Source of the DNA: Shewanella sp. NFH-SH190041
GTDB taxonomy: Bacteria > Pseudomonadota > Gammaproteobacteria > Enterobacterales > Shewanellaceae
Length of the DNA stretch: 64,000 bases
Assembly (NCBI RefSeq): GCF_024363255.1
Contig: NZ_AP026070.1
Location: forward strand, 3,100,001 to 3,164,000
Reading direction: 5' to 3'
Within the stretch, counting starts at the first letter, position 1, and each line of letters opens with the position of its first letter. Below the pieces are notes generated by a model that did no database searches, was not told where the DNA came from, and was given only the letters and a program-made list of their open reading frames with translations. Below, one piece after another: positions 37,294 to 46,666 of the stretch. The translations under genes were made by a program, and so were the position numbers.

Positions 37294-37601
37294 GTCAACT
37301 GCTGTTACCCCTGACCCTTATTAACCTGTGCGCATTTGCTTGTTTTGCTCTAAGTAGCTTTGGCATCTACCGCGAGTGGTTTGGCCGTGCGCCGGGGACA
37401 AGAACTAGCCTTATACTTAAATTGAGCGGGGCGTTACTGCTGTTCGCCAGCGCCCTACTCAGTGCTAATCATCAGCATTGGGGGCTGGGGATATTACTCT
37501 GGCTGGGGAATCTGACCATGACAGCGCTGTTTATCGCCCTGTTGCAATCACTTAAAGAGTTACGTGGCCAAACACAGAAAAGGCGGCAACAATCTCGCTA
37601 A
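37290..37601 (+). CDS. DUF3325 family small membrane protein
   Basis: A 103-residue protein with three hydrophobic segments and a basic tail (QTQKRRQQSR). It matches the DUF3325 family by size, topology and position after a PepSY gene. The start is GTG and overlaps the PepSY stop by four bases (GTGA). With the two upstream genes it forms a compact three-gene operon. Function unknown. Confidence 0.72.
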   Translation: MSQLLLPLTLINLCAFACFALSSFGIYREWFGRAPGTRTSLILKLSGALLLFASALLSANHQHWGLGILLWLGNLTMTALFIALLQSLKELRGQTQKRRQQSR

Positions 37602-37650
37602 AACAAACCGGATAACCGGTGTGCAGCACACAATAGCATTCATCACAACC

Positions 37651-37672
37651 GCAGCCGGCAATCACCGGCTGC
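37651..37672. terminator. Hairpin between convergent genes
   Basis: The stem GCAGCCGG (37651-37658) and CCGGCTGC (37665-37672) with a 6-base loop lies between the DUF3325 gene and the convergent M61 peptidase gene. T-runs are weak on both sides. Confidence 0.55.
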
Positions 37673-37739
37673 ATCGATGTCTTAGTTTTGTATCTAGTGC
37701 AGTGATAACAACACTTAGATTGCTACAGCATTGTTTGCC

Positions 37740-39533
37740 TTAACGAATAAATGCCCCTTTGGCATCGAATGGCCAATCAATACCTAACCAAGCAGTTAAA
37801 AAGGCTTTTTGCTGTTCACTGGCGCCGGCAAGAGCGCGGATCTGGGCTTTACCACTGTGGGTTTCCCCCAATGTCAGTGACAGTGTTTTCAGTTTGTCAT
37901 TACTGAACAAGGTGACATCAAGTTTATCACCCGGTTGAAAGTCGGCTATCCGCTTATCAAATCTGGCACTCTCTAGCCTCAACCCATTAATAGCTACCAG
38001 CTGATCGCCAGCATGTAGCCCAGCTTGCCAAGCTGGTCCACCGCGTTGAACATGGGCCAAAGTTAAAGAGTCATCCGCCAGCATAACGCCCATAGAAGCT
38101 GTTACCTTATCGTCTTCTCCGTAACTAAAGCGTAATCCGGCCTGTTGCAATAAGGCGGTAAAGTCTAATGATAGTGGGCTATTCACATGGTGCTGCCACC
38201 AAGGGCGGTAATCCTGCCCACTCAATTGCTGCAAAATATGCTGTACCTGTGCCACGGTATAACCGGCTGGCAAACGATGATCGCGGTACAACGCACGGTG
38301 AACATCCCGGTAGGAATGAGCCAACTTAGTTTGCTCTAACAGCGAAAAATCCAGCGCCAGTGATGTCAGATACCCTTCAGAGTAAATATTGACGCTGTGG
38401 TTAATGGCATAATCCCCACCACTGCTGATCCAGGCGGTTTCACTGGCTTCAGCAACCGACTGCTGCTCCCGGCCCGGATTATTAAGATGCCGGTCTATGC
38501 GTTTAGCTAAATCAGCAAAAAACTCCTCTGGCGTCGCAATGCCAGCCCGCAGCAGTAATTGATACTGAAAATAACTGGTGGAGCCTTCTGCCAGCCAAAG
38601 CAATTGGGACATATTTTCCCCTTGATACTCATAGGGAACCAAGCCACTGGGGCGATATGCTTTCACATTCCAGGTATGGATAAATTCATGGGCGGCGGTG
38701 GCGATAAAGCCTAGGTAATCCTGCCGCTCGCGGAAACTGAAGCGGGGACGCTGGATAACAGTTGAATTCAGGTGCTCCGTGGCACCACGCTCACCCGCGG
38801 TGGCATGCACCATATAAACGTAACGCTCAAAAGGATAATCATCCCACAGTGCGGCAGCCGTACCACTTAACGCAGTTAAATCAGCCTCGATCTGATCCAG
38901 ATCATAATTCCCCTCTCCCCATACAACTAACTCATATTCACGCCCATTGGCGTCAAAGGTACGGTGTTGAGAAATCCCAGTTTCAATTGGTGAATCCACC
39001 AGCACATCATAATTAGGGGCTACAAAACGATGCCGTCGACTGGATGCCATGCCTGAATAACTCTTCCATCCCCGCGGCACATCCAAATCAACCGTTACCG
39101 GCTCATCTCGAAAACGCGGGCTGTACATAAATACCCCGCTGGCATCGAGATAGGCATGACTGGCATCAATATGACGTACTCGCTTACCAAGTAGATCACC
39201 ATGAATTTGGTAACGCACCTCGACCTCGGTTGGCTCAGGCAAACTGATTTGCCATTCACCGCTGGCAGTACGCTGCCAGGTCAGCGGTTTACCGTCCTCA
39301 TCAAGCGCATTAAACATGCGCACCCCGTCAGCTAATGGCAGCACCTGATATTTACCTGTACGCCATACCGGCAAATTGACGGTCAACTGCCCCTCAGCTT
39401 GGGGGAAATTGATTTTTACCTGTGCGAGTTGATGCTCAGGTTCAGTTAAATCAATCTCATAACTAACCTCTGCCACAGCCGGCAAAGCAATAAGTGATGT
39501 GATGGTAAAAAATGCTATTAAACCCGGTTTCAC
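37740..39533 (-). CDS. M61 family metallopeptidase with PDZ domain
   Basis: A 597-residue secreted peptidase of the glycyl aminopeptidase (M61) family. The signal peptide ends near PAVA-EV. Zinc ligands and catalytic Glu lie in the HEFIHTWNVKAYRP block, with the downstream third ligand in WLAEGSTSYF. A C-terminal PDZ domain (about 475-560) contains VQRGGPAWQAGLHAGDQLVAING. It probably acts in the periplasm on N-terminal Gly/Ala peptides. It is divergent from the TPR gene, with a 125-base shared promoter region. Confidence 0.92.
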   Translation of the reverse strand: MKPGLIAFFTITSLIALPAVAEVSYEIDLTEPEHQLAQVKINFPQAEGQLTVNLPVWRTGKYQVLPLADGVRMFNALDEDGKPLTWQRTASGEWQISLPEPTEVEVRYQIHGDLLGKRVRHIDASHAYLDASGVFMYSPRFRDEPVTVDLDVPRGWKSYSGMASSRRHRFVAPNYDVLVDSPIETGISQHRTFDANGREYELVVWGEGNYDLDQIEADLTALSGTAAALWDDYPFERYVYMVHATAGERGATEHLNSTVIQRPRFSFRERQDYLGFIATAAHEFIHTWNVKAYRPSGLVPYEYQGENMSQLLWLAEGSTSYFQYQLLLRAGIATPEEFFADLAKRIDRHLNNPGREQQSVAEASETAWISSGGDYAINHSVNIYSEGYLTSLALDFSLLEQTKLAHSYRDVHRALYRDHRLPAGYTVAQVQHILQQLSGQDYRPWWQHHVNSPLSLDFTALLQQAGLRFSYGEDDKVTASMGVMLADDSLTLAHVQRGGPAWQAGLHAGDQLVAINGLRLESARFDKRIADFQPGDKLDVTLFSNDKLKTLSLTLGETHSGKAQIRALAGASEQQKAFLTAWLGIDWPFDAKGAFIR

Positions 39534-39658
39534 TTGCAGTTCCTTCTGTTATCATTCCGGCAATAAAGTTCGCCGAGTATACCAAAACATTCTTCATATA
39601 CTCAGCAACACTAACAAAACAAAAGAAAATTTCGGCCGGGAATGCCGGCCAGGATGAT

Positions 39659-41941
39659 ATGCCTATGTGTTTCACCGTCCGCGTTCTGTTTGCCCTGTTT
39701 TTACTGATTTCCATCCAGGTACCCGCCACGGAGATGCTTGATGATGAAATTCGTATCCGCGAGTCTGCCGCCAATTTTTACCAACAGATTAGCCTGCGAC
39801 TTGATGAGTTACAGGGCAATGAAAGCCGCACTCAGTTACATCAATTTGCGGCTGGACAGGGGCTAAGTCGTAGCGGCCTATTTAGAAAAATTCAGTTAGC
39901 CGTCAGGCTGAATATGGAACCTGGGGTTAACCGTAACCCAGCCCAGCCGCAAAACCGCGAGCTACTTACCTTACTAGATAAATTGGCAGAGTCACCATTA
40001 GAAAAAGCCACTATCACCATGCTACTCGCCCGACTGGAGGGGCGTAATAAAATCCGTTATCAAGAAGCCATTACGCTCTACAATCATGCCCTGATACAGA
40101 GCGAGGAGCTCAGCGGCACCCAGGCTAAACTACTGCGCTACACCCTGCATGATCATCTCGGCTCGTTACACCTGCTGCTGCAGCAATACTCACTTTCACA
40201 GTCTCACCTAGAACAGTTACACCAAGTGGCCGATGAACTAAACAATGATTACCTCAATGCTTATGCCGCCTTTGCCTTGGGCAAACACTTTAATAAACGT
40301 GGTATGCAAACTAAAGCACTGCCTTTTTTCACCCGAGCATACCAACTGACCCGCCCGGATCAGCCTCAACAATTGGCGATGTTGAATCTGTCCTTAGCCA
40401 AGGTGCATCGGGAGTTAGCACACTGGGCAGAGGCGCTGAAACATGCTCATGATGCGTTACACAGCTTTGATAAAGCAGATAATGCGCCTTATTCATCCCA
40501 TACCATGAGCGTCATAGCCAGTGTCTACGCCAAACAGGGAAACTGGCGTAAAGCTATCGATCACTATCTTAACGCCCAACAAATTGATATCCGCTCTGGC
40601 AACCGTATCAATCAGGCGCTAAATCTACACAACTTAGGGGAGGCGTATTTCAAACTGGGAGATTACCCTAATGCCATCAGATATCTGAGCAATGCTAACC
40701 ACTTTTTTCAGCAGCGCCAGATGTCCCACTACCTGCTTTATAATGAGGCGCTATTAGCCGAAGTCTATCTAGCCGACCATCAATGGCAACCGGCCCGTCA
40801 ACATGCCAAACTTTCGCTCCACCTGGCCGAGGAAAAGGGCTTAATTGAAGAGCAGCTTACCGCGCTCACCCTCAGTGCTACCGCCCTTCTGGCGCTGGAC
40901 AACAAGGATAATGTCATTCAGCAGCAACAGCAGATTATTGCACTTAAAACGATTCCCCAGCGCCAAGCCGAAGACACCGAGGCCCTCAAAGCCGAGTTAC
41001 AACGCCAGCAACACAGTCAAACGGAAACCAAGCTGCGCCATCAAATCTCCTCGCGGGATCAGCACATTATGCAGCAAACACAATTGCTATTATGTGCTGC
41101 AGTGATACTGATTATTTTGCTGCTGTTTCTTATCTATCTGCTACGCAGTAAAGCTGCTATGCAACAGCAAATAGCGCAATCAAAACGGCAATTGAGCATT
41201 GATGCAGCTACAGGCTTACCCAACTGTCACGCGCTATTTGAGCAATTATCACAACAGCAAGCGTACCAAGCCCCAGCCAGTCTGTTGTTGCTTGAGCTAT
41301 GGCCAGAAATGCACGCCGATATCATGCAGGAACCCGCAAACCACCATTTAATGCTCCAACATTACCTTCACGGGATCACACATCAGGCTCAGCAGGATAA
41401 TCCGTCATTAATACTTAGCCCTTTTATTATCCGCCCCGGCCTGCTAGCACTGTTAGGTAGCGCTCCACTATCAATTGAGCAAGCCCTGCACCTATTAACC
41501 CCTGCTGCAGCGCTGTTAACCCCTAGTTCCATCTGCGCTCCCGCTGTGGGCATTATTCCGCTGCCTCTGTGCGGCCATGCCAACTGGCGCATTGAACCAC
41601 AACAACAGTTAGATGTTGCCCGTTACGCCCTGGCTGGCGCACTGTCACTGTCAAAGCCAGTATCCGTGGGCATATCATCCCCCTCTGAACCATGGGAACC
41701 TGACATCGATCAAGCTAATCACCAAGCTCAGCAACCAAAATCGGCGCAACAAGCGACGCAAAAAAATGGCATTAACATCCACGCAGTAAAACTCACGCCT
41801 CTGGAGTTTGCCCCACCGGGAATATTTACTGCGCCACTGTATTTCAATCTGAGTAAAGGCATTACCCGGGGGCTTATCCGGATAAGCTGCAATGCAGATA
41901 AAACCGCGATACGCTGGCCAAACGGTTCACCAACAAACTAA
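39659..41941 (+). CDS. TPR-repeat membrane protein with degenerate GGDEF-like C-terminus
   Basis: A 760-residue protein. After a signal peptide (VRVLFALFLLISIQVPATE) come several TPR units (about 150-420), such as ALPFFTRAYQLTR and ALNLHNLGEAYFKLGDYPNAIRYL. A coiled coil (about 430-500) and a membrane helix (LLCAAVILIILLLFLIYLL) follow. The cytoplasmic part begins DAATGLPNCHALFEQL, like the start of a GGDEF domain, but has no GGDEF/GGEEF motif. It is probably a periplasmic sensor with a non-catalytic output. ATGs at 39659 and 39665 are both possible starts. Confidence 0.78.
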   Translation: MPMCFTVRVLFALFLLISIQVPATEMLDDEIRIRESAANFYQQISLRLDELQGNESRTQLHQFAAGQGLSRSGLFRKIQLAVRLNMEPGVNRNPAQPQNRELLTLLDKLAESPLEKATITMLLARLEGRNKIRYQEAITLYNHALIQSEELSGTQAKLLRYTLHDHLGSLHLLLQQYSLSQSHLEQLHQVADELNNDYLNAYAAFALGKHFNKRGMQTKALPFFTRAYQLTRPDQPQQLAMLNLSLAKVHRELAHWAEALKHAHDALHSFDKADNAPYSSHTMSVIASVYAKQGNWRKAIDHYLNAQQIDIRSGNRINQALNLHNLGEAYFKLGDYPNAIRYLSNANHFFQQRQMSHYLLYNEALLAEVYLADHQWQPARQHAKLSLHLAEEKGLIEEQLTALTLSATALLALDNKDNVIQQQQQIIALKTIPQRQAEDTEALKAELQRQQHSQTETKLRHQISSRDQHIMQQTQLLLCAAVILIILLLFLIYLLRSKAAMQQQIAQSKRQLSIDAATGLPNCHALFEQLSQQQAYQAPASLLLLELWPEMHADIMQEPANHHLMLQHYLHGITHQAQQDNPSLILSPFIIRPGLLALLGSAPLSIEQALHLLTPAAALLTPSSICAPAVGIIPLPLCGHANWRIEPQQQLDVARYALAGALSLSKPVSVGISSPSEPWEPDIDQANHQAQQPKSAQQATQKNGINIHAVKLTPLEFAPPGIFTAPLYFNLSKGITRGLIRISCNADKTAIRWPNGSPTN

Positions 41942-42288
41942 ATAAAAAGCATTAATAGTTGGTGCTACCTGATAAGCCGATAACGTAGTAAAAAGGTGCC
42001 TCAAACGCGCCAGAAAGGTTCGGCTCTTAAGGCAGAGTCCTGTATCTATCCGGCTTGGTATTAGCCTGTCGCTATTATTCAAATTCCTTGCTGCCACACT
42101 GTTAGGTCACGACCTTGGTGGTAATTAAGGTACAAATTCCCCCTAAGGTTAGTCAGAAAGTCGCCCAAGGCTATGCTAGTTTTAAAAGGTAAATTTAGCC
42201 GTCGTTGTACAGCACATCAAAGCACATATTGTCGCTTTGCTCCCGAATACTTACTGACAGCATTACAGGGCAGGATAGTCATTCCACT
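41942..42288. other. Intergenic region before the diguanylate cyclase gene
   Basis: This 347-base stretch holds no convincing gene. The cyclase frame is open back to 42205, but residues before MDTSNNAS show no recognisable feature. No c-di-GMP riboswitch motif and no clear terminator were recognised. Confidence 0.4.
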
Positions 42289-43842
42289 ATGGACACAAGT
42301 AACAACGCCTCACAAATCAAATTGCTGCAACAAAAACTGCAATCAGCCAAGCAGGCATTGACGGATATCAATGAAGATCGCAATGCCAAACTTCAAACCC
42401 TGCTCGAATTTATCCAGAGTCTCAGTCTTGCCTGTAAAGGGCAAAATCTAGAGCTAGATAATAAGCTAGCCAAACTACGCCACCAGCTAACTAACTACGA
42501 GAAATTGGATGATGCACTGCCGGACCTATTGGAAGTTGAACAGTTACTGAAAAAACAATATCACCTGATTATGAGTCAACTGGAGCAGAGTCGCGCCGGT
42601 CTAACCCGGATCACCCGACAAATTCAGCGTATTAATCTCCCTGAGGCAAAACTAAAAACCGAACTGAATTATTTTAAAAAAGGATTAGATAAACCACTGC
42701 ATACAGTATGGGAGTATCTGCCTAAAATTGAACAAATTATCCAGTTTCAGGAACATCTACTCAGCGCGACTCTTGATCCAACCCAAAAAGAACAAGTGCT
42801 GCCTAAACATCAACAACTGGCGCAAGAACTGACCGAGCTAATTACAGAAATCGATTTCAACTATGATCAGCAAGATCAGATTCAGACGCTACAAGAACAA
42901 CTGGGCAGCAATATTGATATCGACCATCTGCTAGAAGCCTATCAAACGATCCTAGGATTACTGCTGGGGAATATTGCCCAAGAAAAATGCGCATCCCAAG
43001 AGTTTCTTGCCACTCTTAACGATGCGCTCAGCGCAGTAAAAAACGTCGTAACTGACTCATATCATCAAACCCAACTCAGTGCCGATCTGAAATCTCAACT
43101 CAATGCCGAAATTAATCAGCAAGTCAATTCTGTGCAAAACAGCATTACCGATATCAATGAACTGCAGCAACTAAAAACTCGGGTATCAGATCAATTGGCC
43201 GGGATCCGTACGGCACTAACCCATAAAGAATCTTTAGAGCATAAAGAACAAGCTCTTATGAGAAAAGCAATAGAAGCCATGCGCAAAGAGTTAACAGAGC
43301 TAAACGAAGAGGCTAATAGCTACAAAGAAAAATTGATTGAGCAACAAAAGATCAACCAGCTTGATCCTCTCACCCAACTGCCTAACCGAGCGGCGCTGGA
43401 AGACAGAATGGCGCGGGAAATGCGCCGCTTCAAACGCCACGGTAACCCTTTGTGGCTGGCGGTAGTGGATATCGATCATTTCAAAAAAATCAATGATACT
43501 TTCGGCCACAGTTGTGGTGACAAAACCTTACAGGTTATCGCTATGGCACTTAAAAACGCCCTGCGAGATACTGAATTTGTGGCCCGATTTGGCGGCGAAG
43601 AGTTTGTGCTTTTAATCCCCAATGTCTCCGCCAAAGACATCAGTCAATTGCTCAATCGCGTGCGAGAAAAGATAAAAACCATCCCATTTAAATTTAAAAA
43701 TCAGAAAATTACCGTTACAGTATCTATAGGAGCAGCACAGCTAAATCAGACGGAAGCGATGGAAGAAGTCTTTGAACGCGCCGATGCTGCTCTGTACCGG
43801 GCTAAAAACGCCAACCGGGACAGGGTAGAACTTGATAGCTGA
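42289..43842 (+). CDS. GGDEF diguanylate cyclase with coiled-coil N-terminus
   Basis: A 517-residue cytoplasmic protein making c-di-GMP from two GTP. Residues 1-345 are Gln/Leu-rich and predicted helical to coiled-coil, with no membrane segment. The GGDEF domain (about 350-515) is complete: [40 protein letters not shown] and [14 protein letters not shown]. At the inhibitory-site position the sequence is RDTE rather than RxxD. I chose the ATG at 42289; its ribosome-binding site is distant and the start is uncertain. The ppnN gene follows by 26 bases. Confidence 0.9.
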   Translation: MDTSNNASQIKLLQQKLQSAKQALTDINEDRNAKLQTLLEFIQSLSLACKGQNLELDNKLAKLRHQLTNYEKLDDALPDLLEVEQLLKKQYHLIMSQLEQSRAGLTRITRQIQRINLPEAKLKTELNYFKKGLDKPLHTVWEYLPKIEQIIQFQEHLLSATLDPTQKEQVLPKHQQLAQELTELITEIDFNYDQQDQIQTLQEQLGSNIDIDHLLEAYQTILGLLLGNIAQEKCASQEFLATLNDALSAVKNVVTDSYHQTQLSADLKSQLNAEINQQVNSVQNSITDINELQQLKTRVSDQLAGIRTALTHKESLEHKEQALMRKAIEAMRKELTELNEEANSYKEKLIEQQKINQLDPLTQLPNRAALEDRMAREMRRFKRHGNPLWLAVVDIDHFKKINDTFGHSCGDKTLQVIAMALKNALRDTEFVARFGGEEFVLLIPNVSAKDISQLLNRVREKIKTIPFKFKNQKITVTVSIGAAQLNQTEAMEEVFERADAALYRAKNANRDRVELDS

Positions 43843-43868
43843 TCCTGTCCCCGGCTCAAGGAGGTGCC

Positions 43869-45224
43869 ATGACAGTCAGGATTAGTCCCAAAGGCAGTAT
43901 GGTGCAATTGTCTCAGCTGGAAGTGAATCTGCTGAAACAGAGCGCTAAAAGTGATTTATACCAGCTTTATCGCCGTTGCTCACTGGCAGTGCTGTCATCT
44001 GGCTTAAAAAGCGATGATGCCGATGCGCTGTTTGAACGGTATAAAGATTTTCAAATCAATGTCCTACAGCGTGAACGTGGCTTAAAGCTAGAATTGATGA
44101 ATGCCCCGGAGCAGGCATTTGTTGATGGCCAGATCATTACCGGGATCCGCGAGCACCTGTTTGCGGTACTACGGGATATTCTCTATATCTCCAATAAATA
44201 CGACAACCTGCGGCATATCAACCTGACTAATGCCACCCATATTACCAATGTTGTATTTGATATTTTGCGCAATGCTGGCGCAATTCCACCTGAGCGAGAC
44301 CCTAATGTTGTCGTGTGTTGGGGAGGTCATTCCATCAATCCAACGGAGTACAGCTATACCCGGGAAGTCGGTTATCAACTGGGGCTCAGAGCACTGGATA
44401 TCTGTACCGGTTGTGGACCGGGGGCAATGGAAGGCCCGATGAAAGGCGCAGCTATCGGCCATGCCAAACAGCGCATAAAAAATGCCCGTTATATTGGTCT
44501 GACTGAGCCCAGTATTATTGCTGCTGAGCCACCCAATCAGATTGTCAATGAATTGGTGATCCTACCGGATATTGAAAAACGACTAGAAGCCTTTGTCCGA
44601 CTGGGACATGGCATCATTATTTTCCCCGGTGGGGCAGGCACAGCAGAAGAGTTATTGTATTTGCTGGGCATATTGCTTAATCCGGCCAACGCTGAAATTC
44701 CTTTACCGCTGGTATTAACCGGCCCGGCGCAGAGTCAAGATTATTTCCTTGAGATTGATGCCTTTATTAAAGCCACCTTGGGTGAAACAGCCCAAAATCG
44801 TTATCGTATCATTATTGATGATCCCGAAGCCGTTGCGAGGGTGATGAAACAAGGCATGGAAACCGTCAAAGACCACAGGCGCACCACAGGGGATGCCTAT
44901 CAATATCAATGGTCATTGAAAATTGAACCCGAGTTTCAGCTACCATTTCAACCGAATCATGATGTTATGGCTAATCTCCGACTGAATTTTCAGGCCAATA
45001 AAGCTGAACTGGCAGCCAACCTGAGAAAAGCGTTTTCTGCTATAGTAGCCGGCAATGTAAAAGCTGACACCTTAGCGCTGATTAAGCGGCAGGGGCCTTT
45101 TCATATTCACGGTGATGAGAAAATGATGGAACTGATGGATCATCTTCTCAGCGCCTTTGTCACCCAGCAGCGCATGAAGCTGCCCGGCAATACCTATACA
45201 CCTTGTTATCAAATCATCAAATAA
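43869..45224 (+). CDS. ppnN: Pyrimidine/purine nucleotide 5'-monophosphate nucleosidase
   Basis: PpnN (YgdH) cleaves nucleoside monophosphates to base and ribose-5-phosphate, and in E. coli is regulated by (p)ppGpp. The 451-residue protein has near-identical length to the E. coli enzyme (454). It carries the LOG-like Rossmann core with [16 protein letters not shown] and [18 protein letters not shown], and N- and C-terminal regulatory parts. A good AAGGAGG site precedes the ATG. The stop overlaps the xni start (TAATG). Confidence 0.95.
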   Translation: MTVRISPKGSMVQLSQLEVNLLKQSAKSDLYQLYRRCSLAVLSSGLKSDDADALFERYKDFQINVLQRERGLKLELMNAPEQAFVDGQIITGIREHLFAVLRDILYISNKYDNLRHINLTNATHITNVVFDILRNAGAIPPERDPNVVVCWGGHSINPTEYSYTREVGYQLGLRALDICTGCGPGAMEGPMKGAAIGHAKQRIKNARYIGLTEPSIIAAEPPNQIVNELVILPDIEKRLEAFVRLGHGIIIFPGGAGTAEELLYLLGILLNPANAEIPLPLVLTGPAQSQDYFLEIDAFIKATLGETAQNRYRIIIDDPEAVARVMKQGMETVKDHRRTTGDAYQYQWSLKIEPEFQLPFQPNHDVMANLRLNFQANKAELAANLRKAFSAIVAGNVKADTLALIKRQGPFHIHGDEKMMELMDHLLSAFVTQQRMKLPGNTYTPCYQIIK

Positions 45225-46003
45225 TGAATACGCTGCTTATTATTGACGGACTGAACCTGGTCCGGCGCATGCACGCCACCCAACCTAACGAAACAGATAT
45301 GGCCGCCCTGACCTCCCGGGTCAGCGCAGCCTGTCGCAAACTGCTGCGTTTTCACCAACCAAGCCATGTGGCACTTGTCTGGGATGGTGACGGCGAAACC
45401 TGGCGCAAACAACTTTATCCCGATTACAAAAAAGGCCGAAAACCCATGCCTGAAGCACTGGCGCAGGGATTAGTTGCTCTAAAACAACACTTGGCCGATG
45501 AAGGGATTAACTCCATCAATGCTGAAGCAGAAGCGGATGATGTTATCGCTACCTTAGCCTGTAAACTGACCGAGCATGGCGGGCGGGCAATTATTGTCTC
45601 CACCGATAAAGGCTTTGCCCAATTGCTGCATCCGGCAATTAGCCAATGGGATCATTTCAGTCAGGGATATCTGGATATTACTGCATTGGAGAACAAACTT
45701 GGGGTAGATCGCAGCCAATTGCTGGACTTTTTTGCACTGGCAGGTGACAGCGGCAATCGCATTCCCGGCATCCCAGGTATCGGCCCCAAGTCAGCGGCAG
45801 AACTGCTGCGCAGTTTCCGGCATCTGCGTAACCTATATGCCTCGCTGGACAGCCTAGGCGCGAAACAGGCCAAAAAACTGGCGGATGGCCGAGAAATGGC
45901 CCGGCTCAGTTACCAATTAGCACGGTTACGTACCGATATCGACTTAGATATCCGTTTAAATCAATTCCGCTGCCAAGCAAATAAAACGTCACCAGCCCGT
46001 TAA
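45224..46003 (+). CDS. xni: Flap endonuclease Xni (ExoIX family)
   Basis: Xni is a FEN-family nuclease related to the 5'-nuclease domain of DNA polymerase I. The 259-residue form starting at 45224 ([16 protein letters not shown]) matches E. coli in length. Visible blocks are WDGDGETWRKQLYPDYKKGR, EAEADDVIATLA, VSTDKGFAQL and the helix-hairpin-helix GDSGNRIPGIPGIGPKSAAELL. The start overlaps the ppnN stop by one base, indicating coupling. The pairing of ppnN with xni is conserved in gammaproteobacteria. Confidence 0.94.
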   Translation: MNTLLIIDGLNLVRRMHATQPNETDMAALTSRVSAACRKLLRFHQPSHVALVWDGDGETWRKQLYPDYKKGRKPMPEALAQGLVALKQHLADEGINSINAEAEADDVIATLACKLTEHGGRAIIVSTDKGFAQLLHPAISQWDHFSQGYLDITALENKLGVDRSQLLDFFALAGDSGNRIPGIPGIGPKSAAELLRSFRHLRNLYASLDSLGAKQAKKLADGREMARLSYQLARLRTDIDLDIRLNQFRCQANKTSPAR

Positions 46004-46007
46004 CCCG

Positions 46008-46057
46008 GTTTGGGTAAATACGTTTAACCCTCATATTTTTCACCGGTTTACCCAAAC
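46008..46057. repeat. 11-bp inverted repeat between xni and the DUF3192 gene
   Basis: GTTTGGGTAAA (46008-46018) and TTTACCCAAAC (46047-46057) are perfect inverted copies separated by 28 bases. They may form a loose terminator for ppnN-xni or an operator for the next gene. Confidence 0.7.
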
Positions 46058-46111
46058 TGTGGGACGGGGTAAGGTAAGGCTTTCACGTTTACGCAAAGGA
46101 TACTGTGTCAC

Positions 46112-46522
46112 ATGAAAGCCCCGATTTTTATTGCTGCCCTGGCAGGTGCTTATCTGCTTTTTGTCGCTATTGTGGTACTGAACTACGAAGCGGGTCCTGA
46201 GGATTTAGACTGGGATAAACGAGAGATACACAATCTGCAGGTGATTTCCGCTCTGCATCTGGGACAGGAAAAACATCAGGTGGTAAAACTGCTGGGCAAT
46301 GCTGACTTTTCCGAAGCCAAACCCGGAGTTCAAGGGGATATGGTGGTACTGTTTTACCGCACCCGCCGTGCCCATGCCGATGGGCAAACCACCCGGGATG
46401 AATGCACCCCGCTGCTATTTCAGAATAACCGCCTGATCGCTTGGGGGCACGACACCTATCAGCAGTACCTTACCCAGCCGTGGGCACTCCAGCAATCTGC
46501 CGATATCAGCCATAAACTATAA
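46112..46522 (+). CDS. DUF3192 family membrane-anchored protein
   Basis: A 136-residue protein with one N-terminal hydrophobic segment (about 4-24) and a periplasmic domain. The domain has the BamE/SmpA-like outline of DUF3192: ISALHLGQEKHQVVKLLGNADFSEAKPG, then MVVLFYRT and the DECTPLLFQNNRLIAWG end. No lipobox cysteine is present. Function unknown; such proteins are widespread in Shewanella and relatives. A strong terminator follows. Confidence 0.8.
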   Translation: MKAPIFIAALAGAYLLFVAIVVLNYEAGPEDLDWDKREIHNLQVISALHLGQEKHQVVKLLGNADFSEAKPGVQGDMVVLFYRTRRAHADGQTTRDECTPLLFQNNRLIAWGHDTYQQYLTQPWALQQSADISHKL

Positions 46523-46613
46523 CCTTCTCAGACCCAGACAGATAGTTGCGAATACGCTAACAGCCAAACCGTTATCGACCAGCGCATAGCTGAAATGCAG
46601 AAAGCAAAATAAC

Positions 46614-46640
46614 AAAGAACCGGCAAATAGCCGGTTCTTT
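46614..46640. terminator. Bidirectional terminator
   Basis: A perfect 11-bp stem, AAAGAACCGGC (46614-46624) and GCCGGTTCTTT (46630-46640), with an AAATA loop lies between the convergent DUF3192 and S9 peptidase genes; TTTTCT follows on the + strand. Confidence 0.88.
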
Positions 46641-46666
46641 TCTATCGCTACCCAAGTTAACGTAGA

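Noticed and set aside
37290..37324. 68-codon frame overlapping the end of the PepSY gene and start of DUF3325
   Set aside because: It is an out-of-frame reading of both genes; the GTG-started DUF3325 frame fits the family and the overlap.
41942..42288. c-di-GMP riboswitch before the diguanylate cyclase gene
   Set aside because: I looked for GEMM-type conserved blocks and did not find them.
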